From Parasalinivibrio latis (GTDB lineage: Bacteria > Pseudomonadota > Gammaproteobacteria > Enterobacterales > Vibrionaceae), in contig NZ_CP098812.1 in assembly GCF_036825535.1 (NCBI RefSeq), positions 3,596,001-3,660,000 of the forward strand: a stretch of 64,000 nucleotides of DNA, written 5' to 3'. The notes under the pieces were generated by a model that was not told the DNA's origin, ran no database searches, and saw only the letters and a list, made by a program, of their open reading frames with translations. Of the stretch, positions 41,221 to 50,895 are shown piece after piece. The translations under genes and the position numbers were made by a program. Each line of letters opens with the position of its first letter. Position 1 is the first letter of the stretch.

Positions 41221-43244
41221 GACCCTTTGCGGCCAAGTTCAGCCACCAGTGCGCGCACTTCCGCAGGCAGGGTACGGTCTTCGCCGTATTCCGGCAGTAC
41301 CGGGGTCTTGGTGCCCGGCATCAGCGCCACATCTTCCTGCGCTTTGTAAAGCTGCTCCGCACGGATGTAGTTGTACTTGCGCTGGGTGACACCATCTGCC
41401 GTAATGCCGTCTCGGATAATGGTCGGCTTGATAAACAGCATCAGGTTCTTTTTCTCTTTCTGGCTGCTGGTCGATTTGAACAGGTTGCCTAGAATCGGAA
41501 TGTCACCCAAAAGTGGCACCTTGGACTCACTTTCTGCTGTACGCTCATCGATCAGGCCGCTCAGTACAATCATCTGGCCGTCATTGACCATCACCGAAGT
41601 GTCGAGCTGGCGCTTGCCAAACCGCACATCAACCGCACCGTTGGCACCGAGTACGTTGGACACTTCCTGCTCAATGTTCAGAAGAACGGCAGTGCCTTCG
41701 TTAATCTGCGGGGTAATCTTGAGCTTGATGCCCACGTCCTTACGTTCAACGGTCTGGAATGGGTTGTCATTGTTCGAGCCGGTTGCCGAACCGGTGATGA
41801 CCGGCACTTCCTCACCGACAATAAAGGAGGCTTCCTGGTTATCCAGCACCATCAGGCTTGGGGATGACAGGATGTTGGCTTCGTTGTCTGATGCCACCGC
41901 GGTGACCAATGCCGTCCAGTCACCTAGGGCGATACCGGCAGCAGCACCGTTCACGCCACCCAGCACTTTGGCCAGGGCATCAAAGGTGCCGGATTCAACT
42001 TCAGGCACTTGGGTAACATTGCCGTTGCTGTCTACCCGGGAAACCAGCTTGGTTTTGTCCTTGGTCTCTTCCTGTGCCACCACGTAAGAGCCAACCGGTA
42101 CACCGGTGTTGGTAAACTGGATGCCGCCCCCTTCGAGCGAGCCCCATTGCACACCCAGGTTGGCTCCGTTGTTTTCTGAGACTTCAACGATCATCGCTTC
42201 AATCAGCACCTGGGCACGGCGGATATCAAGCTGGCTGATAACACTTTCCAGCGCACGCATGATATCCGGCGGCGCGGTAATCACCAGGGCGTTGGTCGCC
42301 TTGTGGGCGGAAATCTGCACTTCTGTTTTCTGGCCGCCCTGTCCCTGTCCGTTGCCCTGCTTCTCGGCAACCAGTTTGTCGGAAACACCCTGCAGCACAT
42401 CGACCAGTTCTTCCGCATTGGCATAGCGCAGGTACACCACGCGGTTGTTACCCACTGTTGCCATTTCTCGATCAAGCTGGCGGATAAGTTTCAGGATGCG
42501 CTTCCGCACTTTCGGCTCACCGGACACCAATACCGAGTTGGTACGCTCATCAGCAACAATCTGCGGTTGCAGTGTCGGAGGGGCGTTTTTGGCATCCTGG
42601 GTTTTGTTGAGGGCATCAATGATACGAACCATTTCTGCGGCAGAGGCATACTTAAGCGGAACCACTTCCACTTCCTTGTCACCAGCCTGGTCGACGCGCT
42701 CAATAATATCTGTCAGACGGTTTACCACAGACGCACGGCCGGTCAGCATAATGACGTTCGCCGGGTCATAGTGAACCACGTTACCGGAACCGGCATTGTC
42801 CACCAACTGGCGTAATAAAGGAGAGAGTTCGCGGACGGAAACGTTCTTTACCGGTACGACGCGGGTCACCACTTCGTCGCCCTCAATGTTGTCTTTTTCC
42901 CCGACAACAGGAATGGCATCGGTTTTGGCATCCTTGTCCCGGATAACCTTGAGCACGCCGTTGTCCATTTCTACCACAGCAAAACCATAAACAGACAGTA
43001 CACTCAGGAAGAACTGGTAATATTGTTCATCGTTGAGCACATCGTAGCTGCGCACGTTTACCTTTCCGCGCACCGCCGGGTCGACGATGATGGTTTTATT
43101 CAGGTTGCGTCCGACAATCTCAATGAATTCCTGGATGTCAGTCCCTTTAAAACTGGCACTGAACTCGGCGGCATTCACCGTAAAACTGTTCAGCAACAGG
43201 GTACCGGCTACCAGCCAGGCGCTTCGTTTTCCCCAATATTTCAC
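41217..43244 (-). CDS. gspD: Type II secretion system secretin D
   Basis: Outer-membrane channel, 15-fold ring. 675 aa. Signal peptide ending in FTVNA, N0 domain (FKGTDIQEFIEIVGRNLNK), N1-N3 repeats with a Gly/Gln-rich loop near residue 300, and the secretin core with VPLLGDIPILGNLF. The C-terminal S-domain for pilotin docking ends the protein. 88 bp after gspC. Confidence 0.97.
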   Translation of the reverse strand: MKYWGKRSAWLVAGTLLLNSFTVNAAEFSASFKGTDIQEFIEIVGRNLNKTIIVDPAVRGKVNVRSYDVLNDEQYYQFFLSVLSVYGFAVVEMDNGVLKVIRDKDAKTDAIPVVGEKDNIEGDEVVTRVVPVKNVSVRELSPLLRQLVDNAGSGNVVHYDPANVIMLTGRASVVNRLTDIIERVDQAGDKEVEVVPLKYASAAEMVRIIDALNKTQDAKNAPPTLQPQIVADERTNSVLVSGEPKVRKRILKLIRQLDREMATVGNNRVVYLRYANAEELVDVLQGVSDKLVAEKQGNGQGQGGQKTEVQISAHKATNALVITAPPDIMRALESVISQLDIRRAQVLIEAMIVEVSENNGANLGVQWGSLEGGGIQFTNTGVPVGSYVVAQEETKDKTKLVSRVDSNGNVTQVPEVESGTFDALAKVLGGVNGAAAGIALGDWTALVTAVASDNEANILSSPSLMVLDNQEASFIVGEEVPVITGSATGSNNDNPFQTVERKDVGIKLKITPQINEGTAVLLNIEQEVSNVLGANGAVDVRFGKRQLDTSVMVNDGQMIVLSGLIDERTAESESKVPLLGDIPILGNLFKSTSSQKEKKNLMLFIKPTIIRDGITADGVTQRKYNYIRAEQLYKAQEDVALMPGTKTPVLPEYGEDRTLPAEVRALVAELGRKGS

Positions 43245-43274
43245 ACACTTCTCCCGCTCAGCCTAGGCTGTGGT

Positions 43275-43335
43275 TTATACCATTCGGATTCATTCTTTAA
43301 TCTTTCTGACCAGCGAATGAATCCAAGTGGTATCA
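43275..43335. repeat. 61-bp imperfect palindrome between gspC and gspD
   Basis: Two 21-nt arms that match at 18 positions (TTATACCAttcGGATTCATTC on the left; the same with TGATACCActt on the right) around a 19-nt centre. The tips TTATACCA / TGGTATCA are the kind seen in small dispersed palindromes of Vibrionaceae. The right tip supplies the gspC stop codon TGA. Confidence 0.7.
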
Positions 43336-44241
43336 GAAACTGATATAGATTTCGTGGAGCTGCCCTTCCCGCTCTACGGTCAGGTTAATCTCAGTAAGAT
43401 CGGACAGGCTCTGCCATAGCTGGCTCATCGCTTTCGGGTCGCGTAAGTCGCTCCCGTTTACCGCCACGGCCAGGTCGTTGTCTTTCAGGCCGACCTGGTC
43501 AAACAGGCGGCGGTCCCTTCCCGGGTTGACGCGAAATCCTTTGATCTCGTTGCCGTCTTTAACCTGGGAAAGGCGAATATACTTGAGCATGGATTGCGGA
43601 TTGCTAATCAGCTCTTCTTTAATCTGGGCCAGGTCTTCTGCCTGGGCACCGTTATTCACTGAGGGTTTGTCAGCGGGTGCAGGTGTGCTTGCAGCTTGTT
43701 CGCTGTAAGGGATCCCCTCCAGCATCAGTGCTTCATCACGGCCATTGTTGCGGATGATCACGCGGTCTGTCTGCACCTGCTGCAAGGTAACGCGAGTACC
43801 TTCAATTGTTTCATCGATACCGTAGGTTTTTTGCTTGCCCCGGTTAGCGATAACCGCAAGGGCCCGGGATGGGTCTGTACTGGCAACCACACCTACAAGA
43901 GTCAGGTTCAGTTTGGTTTTCGGGGCGGTCTTGACCGGTTCTTTTTTAACAACCGGTGCCACTTTTTGCTGGTAGCGGCCGAAAAGGTTGGCATTTTGGA
44001 TAGCAGAAAGCTGGTAAGCCGGGCCTTCATTGCCTGACTGCGCGGTAACAGCAGCCGGTTGCCAGCGCTGGGGCTGGAAAGGGGTTTCCATAAACTCCCA
44101 GACCAGCCGGCCGAGAATCCAGGCAATCGCAAGCAATAAGACCATAGATACCCAACGGGCCAGGCGCGCAGCCGGAACCTTGCGCATCCATCCCGAGGCA
44201 AAATCCGCCCCTTTTGTCCACCGTTGTGCAACTGTTTCCAT
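43333..44241 (-). CDS. gspC: Type II secretion system protein C
   Basis: Connects the inner-membrane platform with the secretin and helps choose substrates. 302 aa: membrane segment 30-48, a periplasmic homology region (LNLTLVGVVASTDPSRALAV) that binds GspD N0, and a C-terminal PDZ domain (about 215-300). The start is ATG at 44241; a TTG three codons earlier is not used. First gene of the operon, divergent from hslR. Confidence 0.95.
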   Translation of the reverse strand: METVAQRWTKGADFASGWMRKVPAARLARWVSMVLLLAIAWILGRLVWEFMETPFQPQRWQPAAVTAQSGNEGPAYQLSAIQNANLFGRYQQKVAPVVKKEPVKTAPKTKLNLTLVGVVASTDPSRALAVIANRGKQKTYGIDETIEGTRVTLQQVQTDRVIIRNNGRDEALMLEGIPYSEQAASTPAPADKPSVNNGAQAEDLAQIKEELISNPQSMLKYIRLSQVKDGNEIKGFRVNPGRDRRLFDQVGLKDNDLAVAVNGSDLRDPKAMSQLWQSLSDLTEINLTVEREGQLHEIYISF

Positions 44242-44401
44242 GCTTCCCAAACTCTCTAACTGTTTGTCTTTTCTTTATCTAATAAGACCCGTGAACCGCC
44301 ATCCCGTTCACGCAAATGACAATATTATCAAAATACACACCAACCTCAGACGATGATGTTAAAAACTGAGGGTACAAGTGTGCCATTGTCACACGGATAT
44401 A

Positions 44402-44429
44402 TTGAAAAAACGCTATCTCGCCACCATAT
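44402..44429 (+). promoter_or_regulatory. Heat-shock (sigma32)-like promoter of hslRO
   Basis: -35 TTGAAA, 14-bp spacer, -10 CACCATAT, which matches the sigma32 consensus CCCCATnT at all but one base. The predicted start is about 70 nt before hslR. Both downstream genes are heat-shock genes in E. coli. Confidence 0.55.
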
Positions 44430-44506
44430 ATTGCTTTGAAAATGTGATGCTGATCGTGGCAGCCAATTGTGTTAGTTTACGCCAACCGCGCAAAAAGGAG
44501 GCGAAC

Positions 44507-44920
44507 GTGCGACAAAAACACCCGTCCCCGAAAGAGAGTTCAGGCGCTGTAAGACTGGATAAATGGCTTTGGGCTGCCCGTTTTTACAAAACCCGATCTA
44601 TCGCCCGGGACATGATCGATGGCGGAAAGGTGCAGTATAACGGACAGCGCACCAAACCAAGCAAAATTGTTGAACTCGGCGCAGAGATCCGGCTTCGACA
44701 GGGTCACAGCGAAAAAACCGTGACCATCCTGAAAATCTCTGAGCAACGACGGGGCGCCCCGGAAGCGCAAACACTCTATGAGGAAACCTCAGAGAGCATT
44801 GCCCGTCGCGAGCAGGATGCAGAATTGCGCCGTTTGCATGCACAGAACCCGGCGCCGGATGCCCGTCCTGACAAAAAACAGCGCCGTGACCTGATTAAGT
44901 TCAAGTACACCAACAACTAA
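44507..44920 (+). CDS. hslR: Heat-shock protein 15 (ribosome-associated S4-domain protein)
   Basis: 137 aa. Hsp15 rescues stalled 50S subunits that keep a nascent chain. The S4 RNA-binding domain is VRLDKWLWAARFYKTRSIAR and onward. The start is GTG at 44507, six bases behind AAAAAGGAGG; the frame is open 43 codons earlier, but those would cross the predicted promoter. hslO follows by 24 bp. Confidence 0.95.
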   Translation: MRQKHPSPKESSGAVRLDKWLWAARFYKTRSIARDMIDGGKVQYNGQRTKPSKIVELGAEIRLRQGHSEKTVTILKISEQRRGAPEAQTLYEETSESIARREQDAELRRLHAQNPAPDARPDKKQRRDLIKFKYTNN

Positions 44921-44944
44921 TTTCAGACAGCAGAGATATATCTG

Positions 44945-45820
44945 ATGGCAAAAGACAGCTTGCACCGTTATCTGTTCGACGGTATCTCCGTTCGCGGAGA
45001 AATGGTTCAGCTCAGCGATACCTACCAGCGTATGCTGGAAGGACACAACTACCCGGCTCCGGTACAGCGTTTGCTGGGTGAGCTGCTGGTAGCAACCAGT
45101 CTGCTGACTGCAACCCTGAAGTTCGAAGGCTCTATCACTATCCAGCTACAGGGTGACGGCCCGGTTTCCCTGGCAGTGATTAATGGTAACCACAACCAGC
45201 AACTGCGCGGTGTTGCGCGTTACAGCGGTGAAGTGCCGGAATCGGAAAAAGTGTCAGACCTGATTGGCAAAGGCCACATGGTTATCACCATCGAACCTGT
45301 AAAAGGTGAACGCTACCAGGGCGTCGTCGGCCTGGAAGGTGAAACCCTGGCTGAATGTATCGAAGGTTACTTCGCCAATTCAGAACAGCTGAAAACCCGC
45401 CTGTGGCTACGCACCGGTAATGAAAGCGGTCGCGCTCAGGCCGCGGGCATGATGTTGCAGATCGTCCCGGACGGTAAGGGTGACGAAAACGGCTTCGAAC
45501 ACCTGGTCCAACTGACCGAAACTGTGAAAAATGAAGAGTTGTTCGAACTTGAAGCTGAAGAGGTGCTTTATCGCCTTTATCACCAGGAGACCGTCCAACT
45601 GTTTGATCCGCAGGCAGTGGAATTCATGTGTGGCTGTTCCCGTGACAAAAGTGCAGCAGCCATTGTGTCCCTGGGACGTGATGAAGCCGACACTATTCTG
45701 GCAGAAAACGGCAACCTGACCCTGCATTGTGACTACTGCAATGCAGATTATGTGTTTGATAGCATTGATGTAGCAGCACTTTTCGAAAATGGTGCTGTTG
45801 GCTCAAATCAGGTGCACTGA
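44945..45820 (+). CDS. hslO: Redox-regulated chaperone Hsp33
   Basis: Holdase activated by oxidation and heat. 291 aa. The C-terminal redox switch has the four zinc cysteines in CGCSRDK and CDYCNADY. The N-terminal domain opens HRYLFDGISVRGEMVQL. Paired with hslR as in E. coli. Confidence 0.97.
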   Translation: MAKDSLHRYLFDGISVRGEMVQLSDTYQRMLEGHNYPAPVQRLLGELLVATSLLTATLKFEGSITIQLQGDGPVSLAVINGNHNQQLRGVARYSGEVPESEKVSDLIGKGHMVITIEPVKGERYQGVVGLEGETLAECIEGYFANSEQLKTRLWLRTGNESGRAQAAGMMLQIVPDGKGDENGFEHLVQLTETVKNEELFELEAEEVLYRLYHQETVQLFDPQAVEFMCGCSRDKSAAAIVSLGRDEADTILAENGNLTLHCDYCNADYVFDSIDVAALFENGAVGSNQVH

Positions 45821-45855
45821 TATTTCTTGTTAAGAAATAACCCTTAAGTATTAGC

Positions 45856-45887
45856 AAAAAGCCGGTCTGACGACCGGCTTTTTTTTG
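45856..45887 (+). terminator. hslO terminator
   Basis: AAGCCGGTC / GACCGGCTT stem followed by eight T. Confidence 0.92.
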
Positions 45888-46137
45888 ATCTTTGTCATGT
45901 ATGTTTCTTTTGAATTTTAATGGGTTGCCAACGCTTAATTTTGAATAATTAATAATTCGTTGCGGGTGGTTTTAATGGTTCACATAACGGTAAAATAAAG
46001 AGCTCAAATTGGCCACAATAAATTACAAAACCTTAAAAAATAAGTGGTTAATTTTTGAATCGTCTCTCTGAATTGTTTTATTCAGGTTGTTAGCATGGTC
46101 GACAGTGAAACAATAACATCTTACCCAAGGAGCACCT
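45888..46137 (+). other. AT-rich region upstream of pckA
   Basis: 250 bp with no gene. It is rich in A and T runs and includes a CTGAAT / ATTCAG hairpin near 46070. A single CRP-like half (TTCACA, near 45975) is present without a good partner. No clear sigma70 promoter could be fixed. Confidence 0.5.
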
Positions 46138-47769
46138 ATGACTGTCATGAGCAGCGAAAAAAAGGTAGCAAAGGCAATTGATTTAACGCGTTATGGGATC
46201 ACAGGGACAACAGAAATTGTACGTAACCCAAGTTACGAGCAGCTTTTTGTTGAAGAAACCAAGCCTGGCCTGGAAGGCTATGAGCGTGGTGTGGTCACTG
46301 AACTCGGTGCCGTATCTGTAGACACCGGTATCTTTACTGGACGTTCACCTAAGGACAAGTTTATTGTCCGCGATGAAACTACCCGCGATACAATGTGGTG
46401 GTCAGATCAAGGCAAAAACGACAACAAGCCACTTTCTACCGAAGCATGGAATGACCTCAAAGAACTGGTAACCCACCAACTTTCCGACAAGCGTCTGTTC
46501 GTTATCGACGGTTACTGCGGCACCAACGCCGACACCCGTCTGTGCATTCGCGTGATCACTGAAGTAGCCTGGCAGGCACACTTCGTTAAGAACATGTTTA
46601 TCCGTCCTACCGAAGAAGAACTGGAAACTTTCGAACCAGACTTCGTGGTGATGAACGGCGCCAAGTGCACTAACCCTAAGTGGGAAGAGCACGGCATGAA
46701 CTCTGAAAACTTCACTGTCTTCAACCTGACTGAAAAGATGCAGCTCATCGGCGGTACTTGGTACGGCGGCGAGATGAAGAAGGGTATGTTCGCAATGATG
46801 AACTACTTCCTGCCTCTTCAGGAAATCGCATCCATGCACTGCTCTGCCAACATGGGCAAAGAAGGCGACGTTGCGATTTTCTTCGGCCTGTCTGGTACCG
46901 GTAAGACTACCCTGTCTACCGACCCTAAGCGTGAGCTGATCGGTGACGATGAGCATGGCTGGGATGACGAAGGCGTATTCAACTTCGAAGGCGGCTGCTA
47001 CGCGAAAACCATCAAGCTGTCCAAAGAAGCTGAGCCAGACATCTACAACGCAATCCGCCGTGACGCACTGCTGGAAAACGTGACTGTACGTGGCGATGGC
47101 TCTATCGATTTCGATGACGGTTCAAAGACTGAGAACACCCGTGTTTCTTACCCTATCTACCACATCGACAACATCGTTAAGCCTGTGTCCAAGGGTGGCC
47201 ACGCACAGAAAGTTATCTTCCTGTCTGCTGACGCCTTCGGTGTACTGCCTCCGGTTTCCAAGCTGACTCCTGAGCAGACCAAGTATCACTTCCTGTCAGG
47301 CTTCACTGCTAAACTGGCTGGTACTGAGCGTGGTATCACCGAGCCAACCCCAACCTTCTCTGCTTGCTTCGGTAACGCGTTCCTGACGCTGCACCCAACC
47401 AAGTATGCGGAAGTTCTGGTTAAGCGTATGGAAGCAGCTGGCGCTGAAGCATACCTGGTTAACACCGGCTGGAACGGTTCAGGCAAGCGTATCTCTATCA
47501 AGGATACCCGTGCGATCATCGACGCCATCCTCGACGGTTCTATCGAGAGCGCGAAGACCAAGAACATCCCTATCTTCAACCTGGAAGTGCCAGTATCTCT
47601 GCCAAATGTGGACGACGAGATCCTGGACCCACGCGATACCTATGTGGATCCACTGCAGTGGGAAAGCAAGGCTCGCGACCTGGGTGAGCGTTTCGTGAAG
47701 AACTTCGCTCAGTACACTGACAATGAAGAAGGTAAGGCACTGGTTGCTGCGGGCCCACAGCTCGACTGA
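46138..47769 (+). CDS. pckA: Phosphoenolpyruvate carboxykinase (ATP)
   Basis: Turns oxaloacetate and ATP into PEP, the first committed step of gluconeogenesis. 543 aa. P-loop GLSGTGKT (250-257), the PCK motif MHCSANMG and the RSPKDKFIV substrate loop are present. The start has AAGGAG 7 nt upstream; a second ATG three codons in is possible. Confidence 0.97.
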   Translation: MTVMSSEKKVAKAIDLTRYGITGTTEIVRNPSYEQLFVEETKPGLEGYERGVVTELGAVSVDTGIFTGRSPKDKFIVRDETTRDTMWWSDQGKNDNKPLSTEAWNDLKELVTHQLSDKRLFVIDGYCGTNADTRLCIRVITEVAWQAHFVKNMFIRPTEEELETFEPDFVVMNGAKCTNPKWEEHGMNSENFTVFNLTEKMQLIGGTWYGGEMKKGMFAMMNYFLPLQEIASMHCSANMGKEGDVAIFFGLSGTGKTTLSTDPKRELIGDDEHGWDDEGVFNFEGGCYAKTIKLSKEAEPDIYNAIRRDALLENVTVRGDGSIDFDDGSKTENTRVSYPIYHIDNIVKPVSKGGHAQKVIFLSADAFGVLPPVSKLTPEQTKYHFLSGFTAKLAGTERGITEPTPTFSACFGNAFLTLHPTKYAEVLVKRMEAAGAEAYLVNTGWNGSGKRISIKDTRAIIDAILDGSIESAKTKNIPIFNLEVPVSLPNVDDEILDPRDTYVDPLQWESKARDLGERFVKNFAQYTDNEEGKALVAAGPQLD

Positions 47770-47791
47770 TTAAGCACCTGACCTTACTGAA

Positions 47792-47820
47792 GAAGCCCCC
47801 TTTTTTGGGGGCTTCCTTTT
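47792..47820 (+). terminator. pckA terminator
   Basis: GAAGCCCCC / GGGGGCTTC stem with a T-rich loop, followed by CTTTTTC. Confidence 0.92.
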
Positions 47821-47891
47821 TCTTTTCTTTCTGTGTGCTTGAATACCCTCAGCTTTTACGCCACTCTTTGGTGGGTTAAAGGAGTCTAAGC

Positions 47892-49802
47892 ATGCGCTAC
47901 CTGGTTCGGTTTCTTGCGATTTATCTGGTTATCCTGCTCCTGCTGGTTGGCAGCGGAATAGCCCTGTTGCACACTCCCTATGGCCTCCCGGTGGTTAAAA
48001 AAGGCTTCCAGTTGGTCTATGGCATCACCTTCAACGCCAGTGAACTCCACTACCGAATCAATGACCCATGGCATGTTTCCCTGCGGGATGTTTCTGCCTC
48101 CAAAGACCTCCCGGCTGAAGCCAACAACCTTTCCCCTACCTTTTCTGCCCAGCGACTGGATGTGTGGTGGAACCCGGAAAGCCTGCTGAAATTCAGACTG
48201 ATTTTTGATGCAGTGATCGCAGACGGCACCACGCTGTCGACTGAACAAACCCTGCCGGTCTCAAGCAATATCCTGATCCGCAGCCTTGCCCTTAACCGTG
48301 CAGACATTTCCGGTGAGGCTGTCTCTGTTCACCAAGGCCAGGTCCAAATCGACAATTGGCGCTATAAAGGCAAGTCCCTGGGTGATTTTGAAGGCAAGTT
48401 CCGCCTCACAGCCAAAACGCTGAACATCCATGGTGAAGACATTACTAACGTACTTGCTGACGGCCGGCACGATAAGGGTGACTGGCGGTTTGACACACTC
48501 TCATTTGACTGGGAACAGGCCAGTGTCAGCGCCACCGCTGACATCGGCAAGAGCAAAGTAACAGTTGAACAGCTCACTCTTTCCGACGCACGCTGGCAAA
48601 ACCGCCAAGCACTCAATGAGCTCTCTGCCTGGCTGAGCAAACAGCTGACCCAGTACAATGTCAGCCTTATCCGGGTTGACCTCCTTAACACCAGCCTCGA
48701 AATGGACGGGCTGTCAGTCAATGCCCTCAACCTGTCTGCAGACAACCTGGTCGTCAATCAAGGGAAGTTTGATATCTGGCACCAGCAGGATGCCCGGCTT
48801 TCCTTTATGGCGGACAACATCCTTATCAATAACTGGCTGCTGACCAACCCTATCACTGAAGTGTTTGCCTACCCCGGCCAGCTTGATGTAGACGCATCTA
48901 CCGGGTTATTGGACGGTTTTGTCAAAGTAAAAGGCAGCCTGACTGAAAACGATATTGCGCTGGATTCCCTGGTGATCAACGGCGTGAGCTGGGTTGCGGA
49001 AGAACCCGAGATAGCGTCACTGACCGGCTACTGGAAACAACTCAAGCAAATCAACATCAGCCAGATGGAAATCAACAATTTAAGCCTGCTTTGGCCGCAG
49101 ATCGGTTTCCCGGTGCAAATAGCGGGCCTGAGTGCTGACGGTAAAGATCTGGCCGCTGAGCCGGCCAAGCGATTTGGTCTCTGGCACGGAGACCTGAATG
49201 CCTCCGCCAGTTATATCAGCCTCAATAAGGTTCTGGTTACCGAACCTTACCTAGAGACATCTGCAGCTAACGGGAAATGGCGCCTGAACCAACTGTCACT
49301 GCCGTTTAAAGATGGCCTGATGACAGTGTCCGGGCGCATCGATTACAGCAACCCGGCACATCCTTGGGCTCTGTTCGGGGAAGGGCTCTCTGTCCCGGCG
49401 GCAACGCTTCGCCAGTGGCTTAAAAAAGACTTCCCGCTTTCCGGTGAACTCGACATGACATTCAACGCCAACGGTCTCGCTGCACAGCAAAGCAGTTTCA
49501 ATTACAGTGTGACCGGACAGTTAGATATTGAGCCGCAAGCCGTAACCATACAGCTCCCGGCAGGTGAAAGCACCAAAGGTTGGCTGGAGAGCAACCCGTG
49601 GCTGCACCCCATTGCAGCAGATTTCAATGCAGGTGATCTGGGCAGCCAACATATTCCGCTTAACATTCCGGCATTTTCACTGCAGATAGACCGTGGCCGC
49701 ATTACCTTGCCAAAGGTCACAATAGATGCCAACAGCCAGCCTATCCAGGTTTCCGGGAAATGGGATTTGGTAGGAGAAACCGGCAGCCTGTCAGTGAACT
49801 AG
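47892..49802 (+). CDS. AsmA-like family protein
   Basis: 636 aa. One N-terminal membrane anchor (about 5-27) and a long periplasmic beta-rich region, with the C-terminal AsmA_2-like stretch (DMTFNANGLAAQQSSFNYSVTG). Such proteins (AsmA, YicH, YhdP, TamB) bridge the envelope and are linked to lipid transport to the outer membrane. Which paralogue this equals is unclear. It has its own Shine-Dalgarno AAAGGAG and stands alone, ending 18 bp before the convergent fabY end. Confidence 0.8.
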   Translation: MRYLVRFLAIYLVILLLLVGSGIALLHTPYGLPVVKKGFQLVYGITFNASELHYRINDPWHVSLRDVSASKDLPAEANNLSPTFSAQRLDVWWNPESLLKFRLIFDAVIADGTTLSTEQTLPVSSNILIRSLALNRADISGEAVSVHQGQVQIDNWRYKGKSLGDFEGKFRLTAKTLNIHGEDITNVLADGRHDKGDWRFDTLSFDWEQASVSATADIGKSKVTVEQLTLSDARWQNRQALNELSAWLSKQLTQYNVSLIRVDLLNTSLEMDGLSVNALNLSADNLVVNQGKFDIWHQQDARLSFMADNILINNWLLTNPITEVFAYPGQLDVDASTGLLDGFVKVKGSLTENDIALDSLVINGVSWVAEEPEIASLTGYWKQLKQINISQMEINNLSLLWPQIGFPVQIAGLSADGKDLAAEPAKRFGLWHGDLNASASYISLNKVLVTEPYLETSAANGKWRLNQLSLPFKDGLMTVSGRIDYSNPAHPWALFGEGLSVPAATLRQWLKKDFPLSGELDMTFNANGLAAQQSSFNYSVTGQLDIEPQAVTIQLPAGESTKGWLESNPWLHPIAADFNAGDLGSQHIPLNIPAFSLQIDRGRITLPKVTIDANSQPIQVSGKWDLVGETGSLSVN

Positions 49803-49820
49803 GTCTGGCTGGCTGCTCAG

Positions 49821-50762
49821 TCAGGGGGCAACCAGGGCCAGCTGAACCTGAGGAGATTCCTCACCCGGCAACAGCATGTAAGTACCGGTAAATGTCGCCG
49901 CCTCGGTGTCACCGCTGTACAGGGTGACATCCATTTTTACCCTGGCTTTACGGCCATGGGCCAGGCGGTCAAGGTCACCGCTTAAACTGTCCAGCGTCAC
50001 CACTGCACGTGGCCTTTCGACAATCGGCTTTCGGTAACGGATATGGCTGTCCGCCAGCATAATTTCTGCTGTCAGTCCCTGTTCTTTCATCATCAGCCAG
50101 ATCATTCCCCATCCGGTCAATGCAGCCAGGCTGAAAATACTGCCTGCAAACATCGACTGGTGGGGGTTGAGGTTGGCATTCAATAACGCCGCCGTTTCGA
50201 ACCGGTAGCCGGTATACTGGCTAATCTTCACCCCCATCTTTTCGCTGATAGGGATTTGGACAACCCAGCGTTGCTGCAGCTCCTGGCACCATGCAGGATG
50301 GCGAAGTACACCCGCCATGGCATCGAGGTGTTTGATCATCTGCTGGTGCCGGGTGGTGCCGCGCTCTTCCGTCAGCTCACCCATGTCCTCGAAGCCGTTT
50401 TTCTGGTAAAAGCCGACCGCATCTTCTCTGGCATTACACACCAGCCGTTTGGCACCTTCCTCTATCGCCAACTGCTCCAGCGCATGCAAAACCAGTGTGC
50501 CGAGACCTCGGATTCGGTACTCCGGCGCAACAGCCATATACCGGATCTGTCCGTCACAATCAGGATTTACATACAGCCGGCCAGCCGCAATCGGGCGACC
50601 CTTGCTGTCAACGATCATCCGGTGGCATGCACCGGCATCATAAGCATCACGCTCGGAGCCGGGAGGCATCTGCCACGGCTTTCGCAGCATCTCCCAGCGG
50701 AAGTGGAAATACGCATCCAACTGCTGTGCTGTTTCCGGTGTAACCAGGCGAAACATGCTCAA
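49821..50762 (-). CDS. fabY: GNAT / hotdog fusion protein (FabY/MadA, YiiD type)
   Basis: 313 aa. The N-terminal GNAT domain has YMAVAPEYRIRGLGTLVLHALE (about 74-95, acyl-CoA loop); the C-terminal half (about 170-313) is a thioesterase-like hotdog domain with NLNPHQSMFAGSIFSLAALTGWG. The E. coli relative YiiD is reported to decarboxylate malonyl-ACP and so feed fatty acid initiation when FabH is limiting. E. coli also has it next to dtd and yihY, as here. Confidence 0.85.
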   Translation of the reverse strand: MSMFRLVTPETAQQLDAYFHFRWEMLRKPWQMPPGSERDAYDAGACHRMIVDSKGRPIAAGRLYVNPDCDGQIRYMAVAPEYRIRGLGTLVLHALEQLAIEEGAKRLVCNAREDAVGFYQKNGFEDMGELTEERGTTRHQQMIKHLDAMAGVLRHPAWCQELQQRWVVQIPISEKMGVKISQYTGYRFETAALLNANLNPHQSMFAGSIFSLAALTGWGMIWLMMKEQGLTAEIMLADSHIRYRKPIVERPRAVVTLDSLSGDLDRLAHGRKARVKMDVTLYSGDTEAATFTGTYMLLPGEESPQVQLALVAP

Positions 50763-50834
50763 CCCTCCCTAAACGTGGCAACCCGTTGTTGCCACTTCTC
50801 CGGTGATAATGGCGCACCGGTTCGCCTCGAAAAC

Positions 50835-50856
50835 GTCCGGCCTTAACAGGCCGGAC
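50835..50856 (-). terminator. Hairpin between dtd and fabY
   Basis: Perfect GTCCGGCCT / AGGCCGGAC with a 4-nt loop; on the minus strand GTTTTC follows. A moderate terminator behind dtd. Confidence 0.6.
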
Positions 50857-50895
50857 TGAAACCTGCACCCTGAGGTGGTTTGGGTATATACACTA

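Noticed and set aside
45960..45980. CRP site before pckA
   Set aside because: Only the right half TCACA is good; the left half has no TGTGA at the needed spacing.
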